DNA of 64,000 nucleotides from Agrobacterium vitis (lineage in GTDB: Bacteria; Pseudomonadota; Alphaproteobacteria; Rhizobiales; Rhizobiaceae), in contig NZ_CP118262.1 of assembly GCF_013337045.2 (NCBI RefSeq), positions 251,388 to 315,387 on the forward strand, given 5' to 3'. Below the pieces are notes generated by a model. That model did not search any database, had not been told where the DNA came from, and worked only from the letters and a program-made list of their open reading frames with translations. Every line of letters starts with the position of its first letter. Within the stretch, counting starts at the first letter, position 1. The translations under genes and the position numbers were made by a program. Shown piece by piece: positions 10,017-17,834 of the stretch.

Positions 10017-11681
10017 ATGACTGACGTTTTAGAAGTACCTGAACGCGAGGCAATGGAATTCGACGTTGTGATCGTCGGGGCCGGGCCGGCCGGTCTGTCT
10101 GCGGCGATCCGGCTGAAACAGGTCAATCCGGATCTGTCCGTCGTCGTCCTGGAAAAGGGGGCCGAGGTCGGCGCGCATATCCTGTCGGGTGCGGTGGTCG
10201 ATCCGATCGGCATCGACCGGCTCTTGCCGGGCTGGCGCGCGGAGGAGGGGCATCCCTTCAAGACCGAGGTCAAGGACGACCAGTTCCTGCTGCTCGGCCC
10301 CGCCGGTTCGATCCGCCTGCCGAACTTTTTAATGCCGCCGCTGATGAACAATCACGGCAATTACATCGTCTCGCTTGGCCTCGTCTGTCGGTGGCTGGCC
10401 GAAAAGGCCGAGGCGCTCGGCGTCGAGATCTATCCCGGCTTTGCCGCAACCGAAGTGCTTTACAACGAGCAAGGCGCCGTCATCGGTGTTGCCACCGGCG
10501 ACATGGGCGTCGAGAAGAATGGCGAACCGGGTCCAAACTTTGCCCACGGCATGGAGCTTCTTGGAAAATACACGCTGATCGGCGAGGGCGTGCGCGGCTC
10601 GCTCGCCAAGCAGCTGATCTCGAAATTCGATCTCTCGAAGGATCGCGAGCCGCAAAAATTCGGGCTCGGCATCAAGGAACTGTGGCAGGTCAAGCCCGAG
10701 AACCACAAACAGGGTCTCGTCCAGCATTCGTTCGGCTGGCCGCTCGGTATGAAGACCGGCGGCGGTTCGTTCCTCTATCATCTGGAAGACAATCTGGTTG
10801 CCGTCGGTTTCGTCGTGCATCTCAACTACAAGAACCCCTATCTCTATCCGTTCGAGGAGTTCCAGCGTTTCAAGACGCATCCGGCCATTCGCGGCACCTT
10901 CGAAGGCGGCAAGCGGCTGACCTATGGCGCCCGCGCCATCACCGAGGGCGGCTACCAGTCGGTGCCGAAGCTGACCTTCCCGGGCGGCGCGCTGATCGGC
11001 TGTTCGGCCGGCTTCGTCAATGTGCCGCGCATCAAGGGTAGCCACAACGCGCTCCTGTCCGGCATCCTCGCGGCCGAAAAACTGTCGGATGCGATTGCGG
11101 CCGGTCGCGCCAATGACGAGGTCATCGAGATCGAGAACGGCTGGCGCGACAGCGCCATCGGCCAGGACCTGAAGCGAGTGCGCAACGTCAAGCCGCTGTG
11201 GTCGAAGCTCGGCACGGCGGCCGGCGTGGCGCTTGGCGGTCTCGACATGTGGACCAACACCTTGTTCGGTTTCTCCTTCTTCGGCACGCTGAAGCACGGC
11301 AAGACCGACGCCCAGTCGCTGGAGCCGGCGTCGATGCACACGCCGATCGCCTATCCCAAGCCGGATGGCGTGCTCACCTTCGACCGTCTCTCCTCGGTGT
11401 TCCTGTCGAACACCAATCACGAGGAGAACGAGCCGGTGCACCTGAAGGTCAAGGACATGGCCCTGCAGAAGTCGTCCGAACACGACATCTATGCTGGCCC
11501 ATCGACCCGCTACTGTCCTGCAGGCGTCTATGAATGGGTGGAAAAGGACGGCGAGGATGTCTTCGTCATCAACGCCCAGAACTGCGTCCACTGCAAGACC
11601 TGCGACATCAAGGACCCCAACCAGAACATCAACTGGGTGCCGCCGCAGGGCGGCGAAGGGCCGGTCTATCCAACCATGTAG
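10017..11681 (+). CDS. Electron transfer flavoprotein-ubiquinone oxidoreductase
   Basis: 554 residues from MTDVLEVPERE, exactly the family's usual length. The frame is open upstream to 9915 but those residues overlap the SDR gene. The FAD dinucleotide motif is DVVIVGAGPAGLSAAIRL and the ubiquinone/FAD domain is SFGWPLGMKTGGGSF. The four cysteines of the [4Fe-4S] cluster lie in YCPAGVYEW and NCVHCKTCDIKDP at the C-terminus. The enzyme is a monotopic inner-membrane protein passing electrons from ETF to ubiquinone. It completes an electron path with etfA/etfB in the divergent operon. Confidence 0.96.
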   Translation: MTDVLEVPEREAMEFDVVIVGAGPAGLSAAIRLKQVNPDLSVVVLEKGAEVGAHILSGAVVDPIGIDRLLPGWRAEEGHPFKTEVKDDQFLLLGPAGSIRLPNFLMPPLMNNHGNYIVSLGLVCRWLAEKAEALGVEIYPGFAATEVLYNEQGAVIGVATGDMGVEKNGEPGPNFAHGMELLGKYTLIGEGVRGSLAKQLISKFDLSKDREPQKFGLGIKELWQVKPENHKQGLVQHSFGWPLGMKTGGGSFLYHLEDNLVAVGFVVHLNYKNPYLYPFEEFQRFKTHPAIRGTFEGGKRLTYGARAITEGGYQSVPKLTFPGGALIGCSAGFVNVPRIKGSHNALLSGILAAEKLSDAIAAGRANDEVIEIENGWRDSAIGQDLKRVRNVKPLWSKLGTAAGVALGGLDMWTNTLFGFSFFGTLKHGKTDAQSLEPASMHTPIAYPKPDGVLTFDRLSSVFLSNTNHEENEPVHLKVKDMALQKSSEHDIYAGPSTRYCPAGVYEWVEKDGEDVFVINAQNCVHCKTCDIKDPNQNINWVPPQGGEGPVYPTM

Positions 11682-12032
11682 CTCGCCCGATGGCGTCGAC
11701 GACCGGAAGCAAACCAATGGTGTTCACCGAGGAGCTCTTCATACCTCCCTTGGCCACCACGCCTTTCGCCTCCAGGCTAGCCGATCGCTTTCAGATCCGC
11801 GCGACGGGTGACGTAGGCAAGGCTGCTCGGCGCCGTGCCGGGTTGGATCTCGATCGGGATGTGAAGATCCACTGCGACGACAGGAAAGATAGACGAAAAT
11901 CACGATGAAGAAGATAACTTGTTTAAATTGTCGGTCGGAAAAAATTGATGAGCAGACCGAGAGCAATCCTGATGCCATCGTAATGTATTATGAAGCAAGC
12001 TTGTCCTCCCAGAGCCTCAGTGGCATATTCCG
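11682..12032. other. Intergenic stretch with no gene seen
   Basis: About 350 bp between ETF-QO and the MFS gene. Short frames occur on both strands, but none has a convincing start, ribosome-binding site or recognisable product. The last 150 bp become AT-rich and probably hold the MFS promoter. No hairpin with a T-run was found after ETF-QO. Confidence 0.5.
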
Positions 12033-13256
12033 ATGACTTCTTGTGGGAATTGTTACGGTCGAGATCCCGAATTTATATCCAAAGTGGCAGTCATGTGCCT
12101 CGGAATTACGCAAATTATAGGGTACGGCACCCTATACTATTCGTTCGGGATACTCGCGCCTGCCATGGCGCATGATTTCGGTCTCTCCGTCGAATGGATG
12201 TTCGGGGCTCTTTCGGTAGCCCTGCTGGTGGGCGGTCTTTCTTCGCCATGGCTTGGTCAATTGATAGACCGCTTCGGCGCGGGGCGGATCATGACGGCGG
12301 GTTCGTTCGCCGCAGCGGCGGCTCTGATTGCTGGAGCCCTTTCGCCGGGTCGATCGTTCTTCATCGTCGCGCTGATAGGTATCGAAGTGGCTGCAAATTT
12401 TGTACTCTACGGCGCAGCCTTCTCCCTTCTGGTGCAAATTCATGCGATCAAGGCTCAGCGCAACATTACCTTTTTGACTCTGATGGCTGGTTTCGCCTCT
12501 ACGATATTTTGGCCGCTCACGACTAGCTTGAGCGCCCACTTTTCCTGGCAGCAGATCTACCTCATTTTCGCCGCGCTGAATTTCTTCATTTGTTGTCCAA
12601 TTCATTTTGCCTTAGCGCGGATGGCGCAAAGGGAACGGGCGAAAGAAGACGGATTCCGGGAGGTCAGCGTGCCGGGTTCGCTTATGGGGGATGCACGACC
12701 GGCCGGGTTCGTTCTCATGGTATCCGGACTTTGCTTGCTTTCGCTTATGTCAGCGGCGATCCTAGTACATATGGTTCCGATGCTTTCGGATCTTGGTCTT
12801 GGATCGATGGCCGCACTTGTAGGCTCTTTATTTGGGCCTGCTCAAGTCTGCAGCCGCTTTGCAAATATGGCGATTCGACGCGATATCAGCCCTCTTCTTC
12901 TGGCGATCCTTGCTGCCGTGCTCATGGCCGGATCGGTCGGGGTGCTTGGTTTGACCGCCCCCTCTCCAGTTGGGGCGATGACCTTCGCCGTCTTATTTGG
13001 TTGTGGCAATGGACTGTTCAGCGTCATCGCAGGAACCTTGCCTCTTGCACTTTTCGGAAGCGAAGGCTACGGCCGCCGCCAAGGCAGGATCATGTCTGCG
13101 CGACTCATAGTTTCGGCTATGGCGCCGTTTGCTTTCGCGCTTTTGCTCGGCATTGTAGGTCCCTCGACAACACTTGCGATCACTGCGTCACTGGGGGGAG
13201 CGGCCGCGTTTAGTTTCTTCCACATCACACGTGTGGGAGTGAAAGGAGTTGGCTAA
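12033..13256 (+). CDS. Major facilitator superfamily transporter
   Basis: 407 residues with about twelve hydrophobic segments. The MFS loop motif appears as WLGQLIDRFGAGRIMTAGSF between helices 2 and 3. It is an inner-membrane secondary transporter; nothing in the sequence fixes the substrate. The ATG at 12033 gives a short Cys-containing cytoplasmic tail (MTSCGNCYGRDPEF) before helix 1. No strong ribosome-binding site is seen, so a start nearer MCLGITQ is possible. It stands alone, with gene-free DNA on both sides. Confidence 0.85.
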   Translation: MTSCGNCYGRDPEFISKVAVMCLGITQIIGYGTLYYSFGILAPAMAHDFGLSVEWMFGALSVALLVGGLSSPWLGQLIDRFGAGRIMTAGSFAAAAALIAGALSPGRSFFIVALIGIEVAANFVLYGAAFSLLVQIHAIKAQRNITFLTLMAGFASTIFWPLTTSLSAHFSWQQIYLIFAALNFFICCPIHFALARMAQRERAKEDGFREVSVPGSLMGDARPAGFVLMVSGLCLLSLMSAAILVHMVPMLSDLGLGSMAALVGSLFGPAQVCSRFANMAIRRDISPLLLAILAAVLMAGSVGVLGLTAPSPVGAMTFAVLFGCGNGLFSVIAGTLPLALFGSEGYGRRQGRIMSARLIVSAMAPFAFALLLGIVGPSTTLAITASLGGAAAFSFFHITRVGVKGVG

Positions 13257-13603
13257 CCCTCTCCTGCATTTTAGAGCACTCGCGTATAAACCCGATCTTC
13301 GATTCCCATTCAAAACCAGCGCCGGGAAAAGGACTTTTCGTTAGCTCGTGATGGCCAAAGACATCCAACGAGCACATCCGGTTTTTGCATGAGCGGTACT
13401 GGATTATCGTCATTCATCGATTTAGTCGACCGGGATAATCCTGCGGGACTTATCACGCCGGCATTGACCGGACTTTAGTCAGACGATCGACGAAGCACTT
13501 ACTAAAACTGCCTCGCGGTTGAAACGACCTCAGCCCCAGGTCAAGGCAGCCTGTGCTTGTCGACCAGTCTGTTTCAACTTGTCTAAGTCGAGGATCACAA
13601 CAT
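13257..13603. other. Intergenic stretch with no gene seen
   Basis: About 347 bp between the MFS transporter and the hydrolase. Frames on either strand are short and unrecognisable. GAGG about nine bases before 13604 serves as the hydrolase ribosome-binding site. I see no repeat or clear terminator. Confidence 0.5.
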
Positions 13604-14539
13604 ATGACACCCCTCATTCCACGGACCGAGTCAGAGATCGGCCAGGTTCTCAAGAATATCGCGCAGCACTGGGCGCATCCAATGCGCTCACCCCTGCTCA
13701 AGACACCCGGTGACTACGGCGTCGAATTCGAAAGCGTGAGCTTTCCCTCCCAGGACGGCGTGCCGCTCGAAGCGTGGTACATACCCTCTGCCGGTTCGAA
13801 AAAGCTTGTGATCTGCAATCATCCAATGTCGTTTAACCGCTATGGTTTTCCTTCTCACCTTGAGCCTTGGCGTTCCATGGGCGCGCTCGGGGGGAACGAT
13901 TTTGAGGTCGACTATGTCTCCGACTACAAGATCCTTCATGATGCCGGATATAATGTTCTGACTTACGACGAGCGGAACTTTGGCATGAGCGGCGGGGCGA
14001 ATGGTGGGTTAAACAGCGGCGGCCGCTTCGAGGCCCGCGATGTGGTCGGTTCAATGAACTATGCTCGCACTCGCCGTGACCTCAAAGGCATGACTATCGG
14101 TTTGTTTTCAAAGTGCAATGGAGCGAATGCAACGCTTTTTGCGGCGCATAGCCAGCCGCAAGAGTTCGAAGACGTCCGCTGCATGGTGGCATGTCAGCCG
14201 CTTTCCGTCGGCGTCGTCAACGCTCGCATCCTGGAAATAATGGGCCTTGGTGATCGTTGGGGTCAATTGGATGATGAGATATTCCTGGCGGCGAGCATTC
14301 GTTTTAACGACATGAGGCCGCCGGAATGGGCAAAGAGCGTCAGAACGCCGACCTATGTGCTCCAGGTTAAAGACGACATGCTGACCCGTCAGAACGACGT
14401 GCAGTCATTTTTTGACAATATTCCGATCCCCGAAAAACGGCTACACTGGGTCGAGGGTACCACGGCCCGATGGGATGGCTATCTCGAGTTTCAGCGGCGC
14501 CCAGAGCCGATTTTGCATTGGTTCCGGACCTACCTTTGA
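13604..14539 (+). CDS. Alpha/beta hydrolase with a cysteine at the nucleophile elbow
   Basis: 311 residues from the ATG at 13604, which has GAGG upstream; an in-frame upstream extension to 13553 lacks support. The fold is shown by PLEAWYIPSAGSKKLVICNH (first strands), LTYDERNFGMSGG and the elbow IGLFSKCNGANATLF. At the elbow the usual G-x-S-x-G is S-K-C-N-G, so a cysteine takes the nucleophile position, as in dienelactone hydrolases. The acid is probably in QVKDDMLTRQ. The C-terminal position where a catalytic His is expected reads EGTTARWDGYLEF. Substrate unknown. It converges on the NTF2-like gene. Confidence 0.75.
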   Translation: MTPLIPRTESEIGQVLKNIAQHWAHPMRSPLLKTPGDYGVEFESVSFPSQDGVPLEAWYIPSAGSKKLVICNHPMSFNRYGFPSHLEPWRSMGALGGNDFEVDYVSDYKILHDAGYNVLTYDERNFGMSGGANGGLNSGGRFEARDVVGSMNYARTRRDLKGMTIGLFSKCNGANATLFAAHSQPQEFEDVRCMVACQPLSVGVVNARILEIMGLGDRWGQLDDEIFLAASIRFNDMRPPEWAKSVRTPTYVLQVKDDMLTRQNDVQSFFDNIPIPEKRLHWVEGTTARWDGYLEFQRRPEPILHWFRTYL

Positions 14540-14593
14540 CACCCCGCTCCCGCGTTTATGCGCGGGATGCCAATTTGCCGTCCGATTGCATCT

Positions 14594-14623
14594 GAGGACG
14601 CGTTCACGATCGAACGCGCCCTC
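14594..14623. terminator. Stem-loop between convergent genes
   Basis: GAGG-a-CGCGTTC pairs with GAACGCG-c-CCTC around a six-base loop: eleven pairs with one internal mismatch. It lies between two convergent stop codons (14539 and 14687). T-runs are weak on both sides, so it is a candidate bidirectional terminator only. A second, shorter CCCGCG hairpin lies at 14549-14566. Confidence 0.5.
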
Positions 14624-14686
14624 AAATATTGGTCATGTGTGACGGAAAGACGGGTGCTCTGAGCCCTTTTGCGGCGCACCAGCTAC

Positions 14687-15148
14687 TCAGGTTGGCGTAA
14701 GACCCGTCAGTGCCATTCCGTTGCTCAGATCCATCGGAACCGAGACATGGTCGTGGACGAGAAGCCATTTGCCGTCGATCTTGCGCATGCAGCAAGTTTC
14801 GCGCAACCACATACTCACGTCGTGGCCACTCATCTTTCCATGTAGGCGGATAAGATTTGTTGCGAAGGCGATATCGCCTGAGCATTTAACCTGAAGGTCC
14901 TTATTGTCCATTCCTGGACTACCCTCGAATGCACCAAAAAAATTCTTCCAGCTTTCGCGATATACGTCTAATCCGGAGTATTCCAGAGGTGGCATGATGT
15001 CATAAGACACGAGTTCGTCGCCGGGAGCGTAATAAGAAAGAATCTGCTCCACGTTCTTCGCGACAAAAGCGTCCTTCCAACCCCGTCTCTGATTTCGAAT
15101 TGCCTCGACATCTTCGGTAGGCCCGATGTCCTTTACCATGAGTGGCAT
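14687..15148 (-). CDS. NTF2/SnoaL-like domain protein
   Basis: 153 residues, the length of a single cone-shaped alpha+beta NTF2 domain. Typical wording includes VEAIRNQRRGWKDAFVAKNVEQILSYY at the start and RKIDGKWLLVHDHVSVPMD at the end. Family members are ketosteroid-isomerase-like enzymes or small-molecule-binding proteins; none of the known catalytic sets can be assigned here. GGAGAACGAGT before the ATG supports the start. It is divergent from the LysR regulator, a usual arrangement for a regulator and its target. Confidence 0.75.
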   Translation of the reverse strand: MPLMVKDIGPTEDVEAIRNQRRGWKDAFVAKNVEQILSYYAPGDELVSYDIMPPLEYSGLDVYRESWKNFFGAFEGSPGMDNKDLQVKCSGDIAFATNLIRLHGKMSGHDVSMWLRETCCMRKIDGKWLLVHDHVSVPMDLSNGMALTGLTPT

Positions 15149-15272
15149 TACTCGTTCTCCATGTGGATGATTCTTATTGCGCTCTTGCTGTGCGTTGGCG
15201 GCAAGGTTGCAACACGAGCGACACTATGGCTGACTTGCACATTCAGAAAATGATAAATAGAAGATAAGTCCC

Positions 15273-16202
15273 ATGCAAAAATCAAATACGGCAGGCTACG
15301 GTCACATTGATCTCCGGGCGTTGAAATTTCTCGCGTTAGTGCTGGAGACCCGTAGCGTCACCCTCGCTGGTGAAGAACTCGGGCTAAGCCAGCCGGCTGC
15401 CAGTCGGCTGCTTAGTCAACTGCGCCGAGCGCTGGGCGATGATCCGCTGGTTGTGCGCGCGTCGGGTCGATATGTCCTAACGGAGCGGGCAACGGCCGCG
15501 CTTCCTGTGCTGGGTAATCTTCTATCAATCGCGGAACTGATGTTTTCTGCCGGCAGCTTCGACCCCGGTTCGTCAAGAAAGACGTTCAGGGTCGCGACAA
15601 CCGACTATGGCGCGGCCGTCGTGCTGGCTCCCTTGGCGAGCAAAATCGCCGAGCATGCCCCCGGCGTTTCTTTAGACGTCCATCATTTCAGTGGCGCAAC
15701 CTTCACTGACTTAGAGGAAGGAAGACTCGACTTCGCCCTCTACACAGATGCTTCTTTGGCGGCCGGCTTCCAGAAGCAGCATCTCTTTGAGGAGAGTTTC
15801 GCATGCGTTGTTCGGGATGATCATCCCATATTGGATTACCGTGACACGGAGGGACAAGTTCCGTTACAAATGCTGATGGAGCTGCCGCGGGTCCTGCTTA
15901 CCTACCCCGATGGCGTCCGACGCGCCGTTGACGATCCGCTGACCGACCTTGGTGACCAATCGCAGTTCGGATCGTTCCTCACGCCCTATTTTCTGGCCGG
16001 GCCAATGCTTGTTAGAAAGTCAGAGCATGTATTATGCATGGGAAAACGTGTGGCAATGCTCATTGCGGAAACAGCCCGGGTTCAGGTTATCGATTTTCCC
16101 CCTGCCGGCAATTTTGCTTATTGCCTCATCTGGCATGATCGCACCGACCTTGACCCAGCTTCTATGTGGCTTCGCAAGCAATTACGCGCGCTTCGTTTCT
16201 GA
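15273..16202 (+). CDS. LysR-family transcriptional regulator
   Basis: 309 residues, normal family length. The N-terminal winged helix is clear: LRALKFLALVLETRSVTLAG, then EELGLSQPAASRLLSQLRRALGDDPLVVRASGRYVLT. A periplasmic-binding-like effector domain follows (FRVATTDYGAAVVLAPLASKI). It probably controls the divergent NTF2-like gene across the AT-rich 124-bp gap and perhaps the hydrolase. The ligand is unknown. The ATG follows GAAGATAAG, a weak ribosome-binding site. Confidence 0.9.
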   Translation: MQKSNTAGYGHIDLRALKFLALVLETRSVTLAGEELGLSQPAASRLLSQLRRALGDDPLVVRASGRYVLTERATAALPVLGNLLSIAELMFSAGSFDPGSSRKTFRVATTDYGAAVVLAPLASKIAEHAPGVSLDVHHFSGATFTDLEEGRLDFALYTDASLAAGFQKQHLFEESFACVVRDDHPILDYRDTEGQVPLQMLMELPRVLLTYPDGVRRAVDDPLTDLGDQSQFGSFLTPYFLAGPMLVRKSEHVLCMGKRVAMLIAETARVQVIDFPPAGNFAYCLIWHDRTDLDPASMWLRKQLRALRF

Positions 16203-16310
16203 TCGACGTGCCAAATAACCTTGTTTCACGCTTGCAGTATGCAAAAAAGGTGCATAGCCGAAGCCCGACGTCCATAGAGTATATACACGCAGCGCTCGGG
16301 CGAAGAACGA

Positions 16311-17714
16311 CTAGGCGTCCGAGAAACCAAACGGCGCATCCATTCGACGGAAGGTATCGGCTAAGATTTGACGCCCGATCGGCGGCTCCGATCGGGCCGG
16401 GCATTCGATGCGGTGACAGAGGCGGCAACCGATCCCGATAGGGGTGGGAATCTCGTTCGATGAGCGATTGCGATTGTAGACGAGCCGGTCAGCATGGTTA
16501 GCCTCGCACACCAAGGCGACGGCTCGTTCCACATGGGGCTGGCCGTAGGCCCCGCCACCGGAACTTACAGTTCGGGCGATCGAAAAGAAGCGCTGCCCAT
16601 CGGGGAGTTCGAGCCATTGCGTGACGACCCGTCGCGGCGCCGAGAATACTTGATAAACGCTCCAGAGAGGGCAGCCGCCGCCATGCCGCGCAAATGGAAA
16701 GGTGCCACTGTTCAGGCGTTTCGAGACATTGCCTGCGGCATCGACGCGAATAAAGAAGAAAGGTACGTGTTCCTGACCCGGCTTCTGAAGAGTCGTCATC
16801 CGGTGGGCCGTCTGCTCAAAACTCGTACCAAATTGCCGTGCGATGGATTCGATATCATACCCACGTGTCTCAGCGGCACGGGCAAATGTGGCATAGGGCA
16901 TCAGCAAGGCCGCCGCGCAATATGCGGCCAGAGCACGATGTCCTAGTCGTAGCGAATTCTCGTTCGGAAACTGGCCTTCTGCGAGGGCTAGCTTGATATC
17001 CTCTTCGAACTCTAGATAGGCAAGTTGCTGCGCAAGCTGAAAATTTTGACTGGCACCATCGAGCGTGTCGCTGAGCAGGATTTCCTTCCGATGCCAGTCC
17101 AGCCTGCGGAGGGAGCCGGCCATGACGCTCGATGGCATTCGTCTGACTCGGAGATTGTGATGTTGCTTTAGGTAGCAGACAAGACCGCCCGTCTCGCCCA
17201 CCTTGACGGCGAGCTTTTCCGCCGCCGTATCGAGAACGGGAAAGCAATTGCGCCTTGTTGACAAAAAGCTCCGAACGGCAGCTACAGGATCATTTGTGCC
17301 GTCGGACGCATCACTGGAGGACCTTTCGTTGACGTCGGCCAGAGCAAATTGCGCTTCCTTATAAGCCAGGTGCAATCTTAGCAGTGCTTCCGCAAATCCA
17401 GGGAAGCTGCTGGCCACGTCGCCGATCTCGAGAGCGTCGAAGTCAACGTCGCTTAGAATCGGGTCCCGTACGACCGATTGCAGGCGAGCGACCGTGTCGC
17501 GACCAGAACCGTCGGAAAGTTCCGAGAAATCGATCTTATAGGTTTTCGCTAGGCGCAGAAGCATCTCCGCCGTCACGGGACGCTGATTGCGCTCCATGAG
17601 AGCGATGTAGGAGGGCGAAATTTCCAGATCCGACGCCATGTGAACTTGCGTCAGACCAAGGTCGCGTCGGAGACGCCTCAAACGTGGTCCTATATAAACT
17701 CCATGCCGATCCAT
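16311..17714 (-). CDS. RamB/MccR-like XRE regulator with degenerate ImmA/IrrE-type domain
   Basis: About 467 residues from MDRHGVYIGPRLRRLRRDLGL (start 17714, or 17723 for MVCMD). The frame stays open upstream to 18047, but that part overlaps the isocitrate lyase gene and is not this protein. The N-terminal HTH is LTQVHMASDLEISPSYIALMERNQRPV. The middle part resembles the IrrE/ImmA domain, but the metal-binding HExxH is missing (the stretch reads FQLAQQLAYLEF). The C-terminus has the cysteine cluster GCRLCHRIEC typical of this family. Family members sense short-chain acyl-CoA or acetate metabolism and control glyoxylate-cycle genes, matching the divergent aceA. Confidence 0.85.
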   Translation of the reverse strand: MDRHGVYIGPRLRRLRRDLGLTQVHMASDLEISPSYIALMERNQRPVTAEMLLRLAKTYKIDFSELSDGSGRDTVARLQSVVRDPILSDVDFDALEIGDVASSFPGFAEALLRLHLAYKEAQFALADVNERSSSDASDGTNDPVAAVRSFLSTRRNCFPVLDTAAEKLAVKVGETGGLVCYLKQHHNLRVRRMPSSVMAGSLRRLDWHRKEILLSDTLDGASQNFQLAQQLAYLEFEEDIKLALAEGQFPNENSLRLGHRALAAYCAAALLMPYATFARAAETRGYDIESIARQFGTSFEQTAHRMTTLQKPGQEHVPFFFIRVDAAGNVSKRLNSGTFPFARHGGGCPLWSVYQVFSAPRRVVTQWLELPDGQRFFSIARTVSSGGGAYGQPHVERAVALVCEANHADRLVYNRNRSSNEIPTPIGIGCRLCHRIECPARSEPPIGRQILADTFRRMDAPFGFSDA

Positions 17715-17727
17715 ACATACCATTACA

Positions 17728-17759
17728 ACATGACAAACAAAGCATGTAAAGTATGACAA
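17728..17759. promoter_or_regulatory. Candidate operator in the regulator/aceA divergent promoter
   Basis: The 120-bp gap holds the inverted repeat ACATG-N10-CATGT (17728-17732 and 17743-17747). It also holds two direct copies of ATGACAA (17730-17736 and 17753-17759), about two helical turns apart. The placement is right for the RamB-like protein to control itself and aceA. The assignment is inferred from position only. Confidence 0.4.
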
Positions 17760-17834
17760 CGTTACAAAGGAGTGCTGGCTTCTGTCGGCGCTGAAGATAA
17801 TTCTTCTGCGGTGCAACAAGCGTGCGGAGGAACC

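Noticed and set aside
10329..11717. Minus-strand frame of 462 codons opposite ETF-QO
   Set aside because: Antisense shadow of a certain gene; no recognisable product.
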